From: an uncultured Clostridia bacterium
Lineage (GTDB): Bacteria > Bacillota > Clostridia > TANB77 > UBA1234
Assembly (NCBI GenBank): GCA_944393265.1
Contig: CALXZO010000014.1
Coordinates: forward strand, 1 to 33,393
DNA length: 33,393 nt
Reading direction: 5' to 3'
Positions 8,671 to 17,739 of the stretch are shown here, piece by piece (position 1 is the first letter of the stretch; each line of letters starts with the position of its first letter). The notes under the pieces were generated by a model. That model did no database searches. It worked only from the letters and a program-made list of their open reading frames with translations, and was not told the origin of the DNA. A program made the position numbers and the translations under genes.

Positions 8671-8724
8671 ATTGTTACTTATATACTAAGGAAAATGAGT
8701 GTTTTTTCACCCTAAATTGTAAGC

Positions 8725-8756
8725 TTGAATTCAGTACTAGGCTGTGATATTATAAT
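8725..8756 (+). promoter_or_regulatory. Probable promoter of the protease-tsaD-phosphoesterase group
   Basis: TTGAAT (8725-8730) precedes overlapping -10 candidates: TATTAT (8749-8754, 18-nt spacing) and TATAAT (8751-8756, 20-nt spacing). It lies about 40 nt in front of the site-2 protease start. Confidence 0.55.
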
Positions 8757-8794
8757 ACTGGTTTATTTTAAAAAGTTGTCTTAAAGGAGGAGTT

Positions 8795-9523
8795 ATGTTT
8801 AATAATTATCAGGACAGTAGAAAAATATTATTAATTATAGTTTGTATATTAGGCATTTGGTTTTTAATTCAATCTTTTCAAAATGGAGAGTTATTTGATA
8901 TCCTTTTGATTTTACCAGGATTGATTTTGGCGTTAACGGTTCATGAATTTTCACATGCGAAGATGGCAGATAAGCTAGGTGACCCTACACCGGAAAATCA
9001 AGGGAGACTTACGTTAAACCCACTTGCACACATGGATCCGGTCGGTACAATTTGCCTTCTTTTTGCAGGATTTGGGTGGGGAAAGCCGGTTCAAATTAAT
9101 TCTTCTTATTTTAGAAACCCTGCTAAAGACAACATGCTGGTAGCGCTAGCGGGTCCAGTAAGCAATTTTATTTTAGCATTCATATTTTTGGTTATATATG
9201 GATTTGCTTATTATGGCCTTCCGCTAGAAATGTCATGGGCAAGAATTTTGCTTACTATGATTCTATTTACCGCACAAATTAATTTATCTTTGGGAGTATT
9301 CAATTTATTACCATTTCCTCCATTAGATGGCTCTAAGATTTTATCATATTTCTTGAAAGGAAAGGCTCAAGCTTTTTTATGGAACTTGGAAAGGTATTCT
9401 GTAATTATTCTTATAATTTTGTATATGACAGAGCTACCTAGGCTTATCATTACTCCGATAATTGATTGGATTGGAACAGGAATGCTTTGGATAGCTTCGA
9501 GAATATGGAATTTGTTTATTTAA
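8795..9523 (+). CDS. Site-2 protease family membrane metalloprotease (M50)
   Basis: This intramembrane zinc metalloprotease has 242 residues and several hydrophobic segments. The zinc-binding motif HEFSH lies at residues 50-54, inside the second membrane segment. The third metal ligand is in the family motif PPLDGSK (D178). Proteins of this short type (YwhC-like) lack PDZ domains, and their substrates are unknown. AAAGGAGG precedes the ATG. The tsaD start follows only 17 nt after the stop, so the two are likely co-transcribed. The family call is firm; the role is open. Confidence 0.92.
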   Translation: MFNNYQDSRKILLIIVCILGIWFLIQSFQNGELFDILLILPGLILALTVHEFSHAKMADKLGDPTPENQGRLTLNPLAHMDPVGTICLLFAGFGWGKPVQINSSYFRNPAKDNMLVALAGPVSNFILAFIFLVIYGFAYYGLPLEMSWARILLTMILFTAQINLSLGVFNLLPFPPLDGSKILSYFLKGKAQAFLWNLERYSVIILIILYMTELPRLIITPIIDWIGTGMLWIASRIWNLFI

Positions 9524-9540
9524 AGGAATGAGTGTGCTTT

Positions 9541-10537
9541 ATGGCTAAGGATATTTTGTGTTTAGGAATTGAAACTAGTTGTGACGAAACTTCTGTTGCT
9601 ATTGTGAAAAATGGCAGAGAAGTTTTGTCTAATGTTATATCTACTCAAATTGAAATTCATAAAAAATATGGCGGCGTAGTGCCTGAGATAGCATCACGTA
9701 GTCATACGGAAAATATTACTTTTGTTGTACGTGAGGCGCTTGAAAGGGCTAATATGAAGTTTGAGAATATTGATATAATTGCATGTACATATGGTCCGGG
9801 GCTTGTTGGAGCATTATTAGTTGGTGTTTCTATGGCTAAGTCACTGGCATACGCGTTAAATAAACCGTTAATTGCAGTTCACCATATAGAGGGACATATT
9901 GCGGCTAATTATATAACGCATAAAGAATTAGAACCGCCATATCTTTGCCTTGTTGTATCCGGTGGTCACACACACTTGGTACATGTCAAGTCTTATACTG
10001 ATTTTGAGGTTATTGGAAAGACTCGTGACGATGCTGTTGGTGAGGCTTTTGACAAAGTAGCACGTACACTTGAACTTGGGTACCCAGGAGGCCCAATTAT
10101 TGATGAGAAAGCAAAAAACGGAGATCCAATATATCATTTACCAAGAACTTTTTTCGATAATTTGGATTTTAGTTTTAGTGGTATAAAAACGGCGGTAATA
10201 AACCTTGTACATAAGAAAGCTGTTAATGTTAATGATTTGTGTGCAAGTTTTGAAGAGGCTGTTACAGATGTATTAATTCAAAACGTTTTAAAAGCAGTTA
10301 AAATGTTAGATGTAGATAAAGTTGCGCTTGCCGGGCGGGGTTTCGGCAAACTTGTATCTTAGAAAACGTATGAAAGAAATTGGGGAGGAACATAACTTAA
10401 ATGTATATTATCCAGAAATGTCTTTATGTACAGACAATGCGGCAATGATTGCTGCTGCAGGATATTATAATTATTTAAATGGCGAGAGTGCATCGCTTGA
10501 TTTAAATGCCGTTCCAAACTTGAAAATAGGAGAGTGA
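9541..10537 (+). CDS. tsaD: tRNA t6A threonylcarbamoyltransferase TsaD, read through a +1 shift at CGG
   Basis: TsaD transfers the threonylcarbamoyl group to A37 of ANN-reading tRNAs and is normally essential. The sequence shows [14 protein letters not shown] at the N terminus, the metal-binding histidines in [17 protein letters not shown], and the C-terminal metal ligand in [14 protein letters not shown]. The frame is broken: 265 codons run from 9541 to the in-frame CGG at 10336-10338 and, read on, would end after eight more residues (273 in all). Skipping C10336 gives the family motif AGGVSAN and an intact end, 331 residues in total, normal for TsaD. All motifs on both sides are preserved, so this looks functional rather than decayed. 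The ATG at 9541 has a rather distant AAAGGA; a GTG at 9532 is an alternative start. The next gene begins 4 nt after the stop. Confidence 0.9.
10333..10339 (+). other. +1 frameshift site in tsaD (GGG-C-GGG)
   Basis: In-frame codons are GCC GGG CGG GGT. The protein continues correctly if the C at 10336 is skipped, giving GCC GGG GGG GTT (A-G-G-V). The position is codon 266. No Shine-Dalgarno-like stimulator or strong downstream hairpin is evident. Removing one G from the preceding GGG run would give the same protein, so the skipped base is ambiguous here. Confidence 0.7.
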
Positions 10538-10541
10538 TTCA

Positions 10542-11213
10542 GTGGCAATATATGCAATATCTGATTTGCATTTATCTTTTGGAATAGAAAATAAAGCAAT
10601 GGAAGTATTTGGAAACAAATGGAAAAACCACGCTGAAAAGATAAAAACAAATTGGGAAAGAGTTGTTTTACCCGATGATGTTGTAATATTATCGGGCGAT
10701 TTTTCGTGGGCTACGTATTTAGAGGAAGCTAAACAAGATTTTGATTTTTTAAATTCATTACCTGGTAACAAATTTTTACTAAAGGGAAATCACGATTATT
10801 GGTGGGAAACATTGAAGAAAATGAATGATTTCATAAAAGATAATAATTTTGAAAATATTAATTTTTTGAATAATAATGCTTTTGACCTAGGAACGTATGC
10901 CCTTGCAGGAACTAGGTACTGGGGGTATGAGGAAGATACCCAAGATAATGAAAAAATTTTTAATAGAGAAATAATGAGAGCGAATATTTCATTGAATATG
11001 GCGAAAGAGTTTGGTAAACCGATTATATTTACAACACACTATCCGCCAGATGATAAAATAATAGAAGCTGTAAGAGATTATGATATAAAGATTTGGATAT
11101 ATGGACATATACATACTAATTATGAAGAGCATATTGTGAATGTCTCTGGCATCGATACGTGGCTATCGGCATGTGACTATACAAATTTTAAGCTTATAAA
11201 AATAGCAGACTAG
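10542..11213 (+). CDS. Metallophosphoesterase
   Basis: This 223-residue calcineurin-like phosphoesterase carries the dinuclear metal motifs in order: SDLHLS near the N terminus, LSGDFSW, KGNHDYWW, a histidine in TTHYPP, and GHIHTN near the C terminus. Members of this family hydrolyse phosphoesters of unknown identity. The start is a GTG preceded by AGGAGAG, 4 nt after the tsaD stop, so it belongs to the protease-tsaD transcription group. No signal peptide is present and it should be cytoplasmic. The substrate cannot be told from sequence. Confidence 0.9.
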   Translation: MAIYAISDLHLSFGIENKAMEVFGNKWKNHAEKIKTNWERVVLPDDVVILSGDFSWATYLEEAKQDFDFLNSLPGNKFLLKGNHDYWWETLKKMNDFIKDNNFENINFLNNNAFDLGTYALAGTRYWGYEEDTQDNEKIFNREIMRANISLNMAKEFGKPIIFTTHYPPDDKIIEAVRDYDIKIWIYGHIHTNYEEHIVNVSGIDTWLSACDYTNFKLIKIAD

Positions 11214-11253
11214 TATACATAACATAATGTCGAAATAAATATTACGATTTTTC

Positions 11254-11282
11254 TTGGAAAATACATATGCCTATGATATAAT
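11254..11282 (+). promoter_or_regulatory. tig promoter
   Basis: TTGGAA (11254-11259) and TATAAT (11277-11282) are separated by 17 nt, with an extended TG one base before the -10 box. It lies 67 nt upstream of the trigger factor start. Confidence 0.78.
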
Positions 11283-11348
11283 GTCACATGCGAGATGTGA
11301 AATATTTTGTTCTAGATAACATAAATTGAAAAGGAAGGATTAATTAAA

Positions 11349-12641
11349 ATGAGTGTAAAAGTAGAAAAAATGGGAAATAACTTAGTAAAACTAGAGATAA
11401 CAATAGAAGCAGAAAAGTTTGAAGAAGCGCTTCAGAAAGCTTTTTTTAGAAACGCAAAACATTTTTCAGTACCTGGATTTAGAAAAGGTAAAGCTCCTAG
11501 AAATATAGTTGAAAGACATTATGGAGATACAATTTTATATGAAGATGCATTTAATATTGTAGCTCCAGATGTTTATGAGGAAGCTGTTGCAGAAAGCAAA
11601 ATCAATCCGGTGGCTTCGCCAGAGATTGATATTACTCAAATTGGAAAAGGAAAAGATTTAATTTTTACAGCTACAGTAACAGTAAAACCAGAAGTTAAAC
11701 TTGGAAAATACAAAGGTATCGAAATTGAAAAGCATGAACATAAGGTTACGGCTAAAGATGTTGAAAATAGATTAAATGAGATGGCTGAGAAAAATGCTAG
11801 AATTGTATCAGGAGATGAGAATTCTGTAATCGAAAAAGGATATACAGCTGTAATTGATTTTGAGGGTTTTGTTGATGATAAGGCATTTGATGGAGGTAAA
11901 GGAGAAAACTATCCGCTTGAAATAGGAAGTGGTTCATTTATTCCTGGATTTGAAGAACAGCTAATTGGCTTAAAGATGGGAGAAGAAACAGAAGTAGATG
12001 TAATATTCCCTGAAAATTACTTTTCTAAAGATTTGGCTGGTAAACCAGCTATGTTTAAGGTAAAAATAAATGAAATAAAAATAAAAGAATTGCCTAAAAT
12101 AGATGATGAATTTGCAAAAGATGTTAGTGAATTTGATACATTAAAAGAACTTAAAGCCGATACAAAGAAGAAACTAGAGGAAGAGGAAGCTAAAAAAGCA
12201 AAATTTGAGATGGAAGAAGAAGCCATAAAGGCTGTTTGTGAAGCAACTGAAATTGATATTCCAGATGTTATGATTGAAAATGAAATAGACGGATATGTTA
12301 AAGACATGGAATCTAGACTCATGTATCAAGGAATGAAATTAAATGATTATTTGCAATTGATGGGAACAAGTATAGAAGATTTCAGGTCTGAATATAAAGA
12401 GAAAGCTAAGAATAACGTAAAAACAAGGCTTGTTCTTGAGGCGATTTTTGAAACTGAAAAAATTGAAATTACAGATGAGCAGATTGCCGATAAGTTAAGA
12501 AGTATAGGAGAAAGTTATGGAACCTCAAGTGAAAGAACGGAAGAGCTTATAAAAAATCCTTCTGAGGAACTAAAAGAATTTGTAAAAGAACAATTGAAAT
12601 ATGATTTAGCAGTTGATTTTATAGTAAATAATGCGAAATAA
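11349..12641 (+). CDS. tig: Trigger factor, ribosome-associated chaperone and prolyl isomerase
   Basis: Trigger factor binds ribosomal protein L23 at the exit tunnel and folds nascent chains. The 430-residue length is normal. Domains in order are the N-terminal ribosome-binding domain with the signature PGFRKGKAPR (about residue 42-51), an FKBP-type isomerase domain (about 155-245, with VIDFEGFVDD and FIPGFEEQLIGLKMGE), and a helical C-terminal chaperone domain. The ribosome binding site is AAGGAAGGA. It heads the tig-clpP-clpX cluster, a common arrangement that links folding with proteolysis. Confidence 0.97.
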   Translation: MSVKVEKMGNNLVKLEITIEAEKFEEALQKAFFRNAKHFSVPGFRKGKAPRNIVERHYGDTILYEDAFNIVAPDVYEEAVAESKINPVASPEIDITQIGKGKDLIFTATVTVKPEVKLGKYKGIEIEKHEHKVTAKDVENRLNEMAEKNARIVSGDENSVIEKGYTAVIDFEGFVDDKAFDGGKGENYPLEIGSGSFIPGFEEQLIGLKMGEETEVDVIFPENYFSKDLAGKPAMFKVKINEIKIKELPKIDDEFAKDVSEFDTLKELKADTKKKLEEEEAKKAKFEMEEEAIKAVCEATEIDIPDVMIENEIDGYVKDMESRLMYQGMKLNDYLQLMGTSIEDFRSEYKEKAKNNVKTRLVLEAIFETEKIEITDEQIADKLRSIGESYGTSSERTEELIKNPSEELKEFVKEQLKYDLAVDFIVNNAK

Positions 12642-12681
12642 AGTTTTGAATCTAAAGAAAAAGAAAGGATGATTAATTTAT

Positions 12682-13272
12682 ATGATTAAAAATGAGTTAG
12701 TGCCTTATGTTATTGAACAGACTAGTAAAGGCGAGAGATCGTATGATATTTTTTCTAGGTTGTTAAAAGACAGAATTATATTTATTGGTGATGAAATCAC
12801 TGATGCGACAGCAAGTTTGGTTGTAGCGCAGCTTTTGTTTTTGGAATCTGAAGATCCGGATAAGGACATTCATATATATATAAACAGCCCTGGAGGTTCT
12901 GTTACTGCAGGAATGGCGATTTATGATACTATGAAATATATTAAGGCAGATGTGTCAACGATATGTGTTGGATTAGCTGCTAGCATGGGAGCATTTTTGC
13001 TTGCTGCTGGTGCTAAAGGAAAAAGGTATGCATTACCAAATGCTGAGATTATGATACATCAACCATTAGGTGGTGCTAAAGGGCAAGCATCAGATGTAAA
13101 GATTCATGCTGAATTTTTGCTTAAGACGAGAGATAAACTAAATAAAATATTAAGTGAGAATACTGGTAAACCACTAGAAGTGATAGAGAAAGACACTGAT
13201 AGAGATAACTTTATGACGGCTGAAGAAGCAAAGCAATATGGGTTAATTGATGAAATAATGATTAGAAAATAA
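12682..13272 (+). CDS. clpP: ATP-dependent Clp protease proteolytic subunit
   Basis: ClpP forms the tetradecameric serine-protease chamber that degrades substrates fed by ClpX or ClpC. The 196-residue protein shows the catalytic triad: S101 in AASMGAF, H126 in MIHQPLGG and D175 in DRDNF. AAAGAAAGGATGA precedes the ATG, 40 nt after tig, so co-transcription is likely. It has no long N-terminal propeptide. Hairpins between clpP and clpX may adjust how much clpX is made from this transcript. Confidence 0.98.
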   Translation: MIKNELVPYVIEQTSKGERSYDIFSRLLKDRIIFIGDEITDATASLVVAQLLFLESEDPDKDIHIYINSPGGSVTAGMAIYDTMKYIKADVSTICVGLAASMGAFLLAAGAKGKRYALPNAEIMIHQPLGGAKGQASDVKIHAEFLLKTRDKLNKILSENTGKPLEVIEKDTDRDNFMTAEEAKQYGLIDEIMIRK

Positions 13273-13278
13273 TACTAT

Positions 13279-13363
13279 AGGAACGTTTAAGGCGTTCCTG
13301 ATGTAGGGGACGTTTTTTGAAAGTGTGTACTTGAGAATAGTCACTGCTTTAAAAACGTCTTTT
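13279..13363 (+). other. Two stem-loops between clpP and clpX (possible terminator or attenuator)
   Basis: The first stem is AGGAACG (13279-13285) with CGTTCCT (13293-13299) and has no T run. The second pairs 13309-13323 with 13347-13359 and is followed by TTTT (13360-13363), so it can act as a leaky terminator. A TATAAT at 13376-13381 follows without a convincing -35 box. Confidence 0.5.
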
Positions 13364-13411
13364 CGTATAATTATGTACAAAAGATAAAGTATGAATAGGA
13401 GGAGGATATAA

Positions 13412-14734
13412 TTGGCAAAGTTAGAGGATAACAAGAGTATAAGATGTTCTTTTTGCGGGAAGCCGCAAGAAGCAGTAAGAAGGATTATTGCAGGCCCGGG
13501 AGTATATATTTGTAATGAATGCATAGGGCTTTGTTCTAACATAATCGAAGAAGATATTGATGAATATGAAAGTGAATATAATGAAGATTTTGTAATGCTT
13601 ACGCCGAAAGAAATTAAGGAAAAATTAGATGAGTATGTAATTGGGCAGGAGGCCGCTAAAAAATCACTTTCAGTGGCCGTGTATAACCATTACAAAAGAA
13701 TTAACAATGAAGAAAAATCTGAAGACAACGATGTTGAAATTCAAAAAAGCAATATATTAATGCTTGGGCCGACTGGGTGTGGAAAAACATATTTAGCACA
13801 AACACTTGCAAAAATTTTGAATGTTCCATTTGCAATTTCAGATGCTACTGCTTTAACGGAAGCGGGATATGTTGGCGAGGATGTTGAAAATATACTTTTA
13901 AAGCTTATACAAGCAGCAGATTATGATATTGAAAAAGCCCAAAAAGGAATTATATATATTGATGAAATAGATAAAATTTCGAGAAAGTCAGAGAATGTAT
14001 CAATAACTAGAGATGTTAGTGGAGAAGGAGTTCAACAAGCTTTGCTAAAAATTATTGAGGGAACAGTTGCTTCTGTTCCACCTCAAGGAGGACGCAAGCA
14101 TCCACATCAAGAATTCTTGCAAATAGATACTACTAACATTTTGTTTATTTGTGCGGGGGCTTTCGAAGGTCTTGAAAAGATCATAAATGCGCGTGTTGGA
14201 AAGAAAAATATCGGGTTTGGTGCTGAGATAGAAAAGCAAAAGGAATTAAATTCAAAAGACATGCTTGAAAAGTTGTTGCCACAGGATTTAGTAAAATTCG
14301 GACTTATTCCTGAATTTGTTGGTAGACTTCCTGTAATAACTACTGTACAGCCACTTTCGAGAGAAGCATATATTGATATATTAACAAAACCTAAAAATGC
14401 ACTTGTTAAGCAATATAAAAAATTATTTGAATTAGATGGTGTAGAGCTTGAATTTGAAGAAGATGCTTTAGAGGCTATTGTTGATAAAGCGATAGAGAGA
14501 AAGACCGGTGCGAGAGGGCTTAGAGCGATATTAGAGGAAACGATGCGTGACATAATGTATGAGATACCTACAAACGATGAAATTACTAAGTGTATCATTA
14601 CCAAGGAAAGCGTTGATCAAATAAGCGAGCCTAAATTTGTTTTTACGGAACTTAAAACAAATAATATTAAATCGGCAGCTAAAAAGTCATCTACTAAAAC
14701 TAAAAAACTAAAATCAATAGATTCGGCTTCTTAA
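13412..14734 (+). CDS. clpX: ATP-dependent Clp protease ATP-binding subunit ClpX
   Basis: ClpX is the hexameric AAA+ unfoldase that feeds ClpP. The 440-residue protein starts with the zinc-binding domain (C12, C15, C34, C37), then the AAA+ module with Walker A GPTGCGKT and Walker [11 protein letters not shown], the pore loop around GYVGEDVE, and sensor 2 at [11 protein letters not shown] lysine/serine-rich tail follows the conserved core. The start is a TTG, supported by AGGAGGAGG just upstream. It follows clpP after a 139-nt gap containing two hairpins and ends at a strong terminator. Confidence 0.97.
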   Translation: MAKLEDNKSIRCSFCGKPQEAVRRIIAGPGVYICNECIGLCSNIIEEDIDEYESEYNEDFVMLTPKEIKEKLDEYVIGQEAAKKSLSVAVYNHYKRINNEEKSEDNDVEIQKSNILMLGPTGCGKTYLAQTLAKILNVPFAISDATALTEAGYVGEDVENILLKLIQAADYDIEKAQKGIIYIDEIDKISRKSENVSITRDVSGEGVQQALLKIIEGTVASVPPQGGRKHPHQEFLQIDTTNILFICAGAFEGLEKIINARVGKKNIGFGAEIEKQKELNSKDMLEKLLPQDLVKFGLIPEFVGRLPVITTVQPLSREAYIDILTKPKNALVKQYKKLFELDGVELEFEEDALEAIVDKAIERKTGARGLRAILEETMRDIMYEIPTNDEITKCIITKESVDQISEPKFVFTELKTNNIKSAAKKSSTKTKKLKSIDSAS

Positions 14735-14750
14735 AAAAGTCTGTTTTTAT

Positions 14751-14780
14751 ATAAAATCGCTACTAAGTAGCGATTTTATT
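14751..14780 (+). terminator. clpX terminator
   Basis: ATAAAATCGCTAC (from 14751) pairs with GTAGCGATTTTAT (to 14779) around a very short loop, ending in T-rich sequence 17 nt after the clpX stop. Confidence 0.85.
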
Positions 14781-14876
14781 GTAAAAAGGAAAAAGTAAGT
14801 AATATTATAAGAAAGCTCAAATGCCATTGTATACCTATTTTAAGGATTAGCAATTTAATTTTATGGAGGAATAATT

Positions 14877-15059
14877 ATGAATGAATATAAGGTTGGGGAT
14901 ATCGTAGAGACAAAGAAAGTACACCCTTGTGGAGGAAAGACATGGGAAATAATGCGAGTTGGCGTAGATTTTAAATTAAGATGTTTGACGTGTGGGCATA
15001 TTATAATGTTAGAACGTGAGAAGGCCTTGAAGGCGATTAAAACTAGTTTGAAAACATGA
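14877..15059 (+). CDS. DUF951 family small protein
   Basis: The protein has 60 residues and starts with EYKVGDIVETKKVHPCGG, the hallmark of DUF951. It also has CLTCGH further on, so C17 and the CxxC pair may bind a metal. DUF951 proteins are widespread in Firmicutes, often near dnaB or rplI or chromosome-partitioning genes, and have no settled function. GGAGGAATAATT precedes the ATG. It lies between the clpX terminator and the gdpP promoter. Confidence 0.88.
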   Translation: MNEYKVGDIVETKKVHPCGGKTWEIMRVGVDFKLRCLTCGHIIMLEREKALKAIKTSLKT

Positions 15060-15151
15060 TTTTTGAAACGTGTACTTAAATATTGCGTTTACATATTGTA
15101 AATATAATATTGAATGTGCTCATCCTTCATCCAATTGTGACTTTCGGTAGA

Positions 15152-15180
15152 TTGACATTATTTTATAAAAAGTATAAAAT
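15152..15180 (+). promoter_or_regulatory. gdpP promoter
   Basis: TTGACA (15152-15157) and TAAAAT (15175-15180) are separated by 17 nt and lie 30 nt before the gdpP start. Further upstream, a short inverted repeat TTTACA-TAT-TGTAAA (15088-15102) could be an operator, but nothing supports a specific regulator. Confidence 0.75.
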
Positions 15181-15209
15181 AAACTGGACAATATAAGAGG
15201 AGGAAAACT

Positions 15210-17195
15210 ATGAAAAAACTTAGTTTTAGAGATGTTTTTGTGCCGAAGTATAGAATATATCTTTTTATAATATTATTGATTTTGATTTTCTTATGTGTTG
15301 TGGATATAAGATGTATCCCATATGCAATTATAATATATGCCTGTGTTCTTATTTTAACATATAAAAAAAATTTGTTGATGAAGGAAAAGGTTGTAAAGAA
15401 TCTTGATAGTCTAATATTTAAGTTAAAAACAGATGAGACTATTTTAAATTTTCCTATTCCAGCAATGATTGTCACTAATCAAGGAGATATTCTTTGGTAT
15501 AACTCGGCTATTGATATATTACTTAAAGGTATTAATAAGCAAGGATATGTTGAAAACCTTATTAAGGAACTTGATGAGGAATATGATAAAAAATTCATTG
15601 GGATTGATAAGGAAGTAAGTATTCATGATAAGCATTACAGGCTTTTAGGAAATTTAGTTAATTTGAAAAAACGTGGTCATGATAAGGAATCGGTTCTTAT
15701 GTTGTATTTTATTGATAGAACAGATTATTATCGTTTGTTTAAGATGTTTGATGATGCTAAGGATTGTATTGGAATTATTATGATTGATAATTACGATGAG
15801 TTGGTACAAGGAATGGTAGAAACTGATAAACCTCAGCTTATGGCATCTGTTGAAAGAAAACTAAGAGAGTGGTTTGCATTTACCGGTGGTATAATGACCA
15901 AATTAGATAGAAATAAGTATCTAATGATTTTTGACAAAAAGTTTATTAAAGCATTTACTGATAGCAAGTTTGAAATTTTAAATGATATAAAAGAGATTAC
16001 GCTAAGTAACAAGATTCCGGTAACATTGAGCATTGGTATTGTTACAGAGGAAGCAAATAAAAACGAAAAATATCAAAGTGCACTTGCAACTGTTGATGTT
16101 GCCTTGGGTAGGGGTGGAGATCAAGTTGTTATAAGAAAAGACGGGAAATATGAATTTTTTGGCGGAAATACGAAAGAAGTCGAGAAAATGACGAAGGTTA
16201 AACCTAGAGTTATTTCTCAAGCTTTGAGAGAATTAATTGAGAACGCAAGTAATGTTATAATAATGGGACACAAAAATACGGATGCGGACTGTTTAGGCGC
16301 AGCAATGGGAGTGTATAGATTAGCAACTATTTATGGCAAGAATGCATATATTATTTTTAATGAGTCTGGTATAACCGTAGAGGGGTTATATAAAAAAATA
16401 AATGGTGATTCGACGTATAATGATGTATTAGTTACATCATCTGAGGCTATGGAATTGGTTGATGACAATTCTTTAATTGTAGTTGTTGATACACATAAAG
16501 CTGATTATGTGGATTCAGTTGATGTTTTGAATAAAGCAAACAAAATCGTAGTGATAGATCATCATAGGAGAAGTACGGAAGCAATCGAAAATCCTGTTTT
16601 AATGTTTCATGAAGTTTATGCTTCTTCTGCTAGTGAGCTTGTTACAGAAATTTTACAATATTCAGATGGAAAAATTGGGATATCAAAATTAGAAGCAGAA
16701 TGCTTATATGCTGGTATTTTAACAGATACTAAGAACTTTACTCAAAAAACCGGTGTTAGAACTTTTGAAGCAGCAGCATATTTAAAAAGGACAGGAATAG
16801 ACGTTGCAGCAATAAATAAGTCTTTTCAGAATGATGTTGAAACGTATGTTGCAATTGCTGATGTGATACGTAATTGCGAAATAATACGTGATACTATTGC
16901 TATTGCTATTTGCCCAAGTGGAATAGAAAATCAGTTACAAATTACTGCTCAGGCCGCAGATGAACTTTTAAATTTGAATGGAATTGAAACTTCTTTTGTG
17001 TTATCAAAAGTAGATAATAAGGTTTATATAAGCGGAAGATCTACAGGAGCACTTAATGTACAGGTTGTTTTAGAAAAGCTGGGCGGCGGTGGTCATATGA
17101 TGATTGCTGGAGCACAAATTGAAAATGTAGAAGTTGAAGATGCAAAAAAAATGCTGATTGATTCTATTGAAGAAGCTATAAGGGAAAAGGCATAA
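15210..17195 (+). CDS. gdpP: Cyclic-di-AMP phosphodiesterase GdpP
   Basis: GdpP hydrolyses c-di-AMP and so controls potassium and osmotic balance and cell-wall tolerance. The 661-residue protein has two N-terminal membrane segments (residues about 12-50), a PAS-like domain (about 75-150), a degenerate GGDEF domain (about 170-310, with GRGGDQVVIR in place of an active GGDEF), a DHH domain with MGHKNTDADCLGAAMG and VVIDHHRRS, and a DHHA1 domain with GGGGH. Length and order match B. subtilis YybT/GdpP. AGGAGGAAAACT precedes the ATG. rplI follows after 36 nt and dnaB next, the classic Firmicutes order. Confidence 0.96.
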   Translation: MKKLSFRDVFVPKYRIYLFIILLILIFLCVVDIRCIPYAIIIYACVLILTYKKNLLMKEKVVKNLDSLIFKLKTDETILNFPIPAMIVTNQGDILWYNSAIDILLKGINKQGYVENLIKELDEEYDKKFIGIDKEVSIHDKHYRLLGNLVNLKKRGHDKESVLMLYFIDRTDYYRLFKMFDDAKDCIGIIMIDNYDELVQGMVETDKPQLMASVERKLREWFAFTGGIMTKLDRNKYLMIFDKKFIKAFTDSKFEILNDIKEITLSNKIPVTLSIGIVTEEANKNEKYQSALATVDVALGRGGDQVVIRKDGKYEFFGGNTKEVEKMTKVKPRVISQALRELIENASNVIIMGHKNTDADCLGAAMGVYRLATIYGKNAYIIFNESGITVEGLYKKINGDSTYNDVLVTSSEAMELVDDNSLIVVVDTHKADYVDSVDVLNKANKIVVIDHHRRSTEAIENPVLMFHEVYASSASELVTEILQYSDGKIGISKLEAECLYAGILTDTKNFTQKTGVRTFEAAAYLKRTGIDVAAINKSFQNDVETYVAIADVIRNCEIIRDTIAIAICPSGIENQLQITAQAADELLNLNGIETSFVLSKVDNKVYISGRSTGALNVQVVLEKLGGGGHMMIAGAQIENVEVEDAKKMLIDSIEEAIREKA

Positions 17196-17231
17196 TAATT
17201 AAGATAAAAAATAGAAAGGAGCAAATGCAGT

Positions 17232-17678
17232 ATGAAGGTAATCTTAGTGCAAGACGTAAAAACATTAGGAAAAAAAGGAAAAGTAGTTGAGGTATCAGAT
17301 GGATATGCTAGGAATTTTTTGATTCCTAAAAAGCTTGCAGTTGTTGCTGACGCTACGAATTTAAATGAACTAAAGACTAAGGAAGATGCTAATAAATATA
17401 GAAGAGATTTAAGTGAAGCTACTGCGAAGGAACTTTCTGAAAAAATGAAAAAGTTTGAACTTGTATTTAGGATTAAAGCAGGTGAGAACGGAAAAACTTT
17501 TGGAAGCGTTACAGCAAAAGATATAGCAAGTGAACTGGCTAAAAAGTATTTTGTTGAGATTGATAAAAAGAAAATTTGTTTAGATGATGCCATAAAAACA
17601 CTTGGAGTATATCACGTAGAGATAAAATTGTTTGAAGGAATAAGTGGGACATTAAAAGTTAATATTGTGGGTGAATAG
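17232..17678 (+). CDS. rplI: 50S ribosomal protein L9
   Basis: L9 binds 23S rRNA near the L1 stalk and affects frame maintenance. The 148-residue protein has the N-terminal motif GKKGKVVEVSDGYARNFLIP, a long connecting helix and a C-terminal domain (GKTFGSVTAKDIA). AGAAAGGAG precedes the ATG. It sits between gdpP and dnaB. Because L9 is known to limit mRNA slippage, it is of passing interest for the frameshifted genes here, but it appears complete and normal. Confidence 0.97.
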   Translation: MKVILVQDVKTLGKKGKVVEVSDGYARNFLIPKKLAVVADATNLNELKTKEDANKYRRDLSEATAKELSEKMKKFELVFRIKAGENGKTFGSVTAKDIASELAKKYFVEIDKKKICLDDAIKTLGVYHVEIKLFEGISGTLKVNIVGE

Positions 17679-17739
17679 AACTAGTTATATAGTGAGATGT
17701 TATGAATTTGCTTTTAATGTTTGAAAGGTTGTTTGGGTT

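Noticed and set aside
10300-10400. A prfB-style Shine-Dalgarno stimulator or downstream pseudoknot at the frameshift sites
   Set aside because: None of the three sites has an AGGAGG-like sequence shortly upstream or a strong hairpin just downstream, and the three contexts share only CGG.
14107-14604. 165-codon frame opposite clpX
   Set aside because: It is a mirror of a conserved gene, with serine-rich composition and no ribosome binding site.
17093-17593. 166-codon frame opposite gdpP/rplI
   Set aside because: It lies antisense to two conserved genes, has low-complexity Ser/Phe composition and has no start signals.
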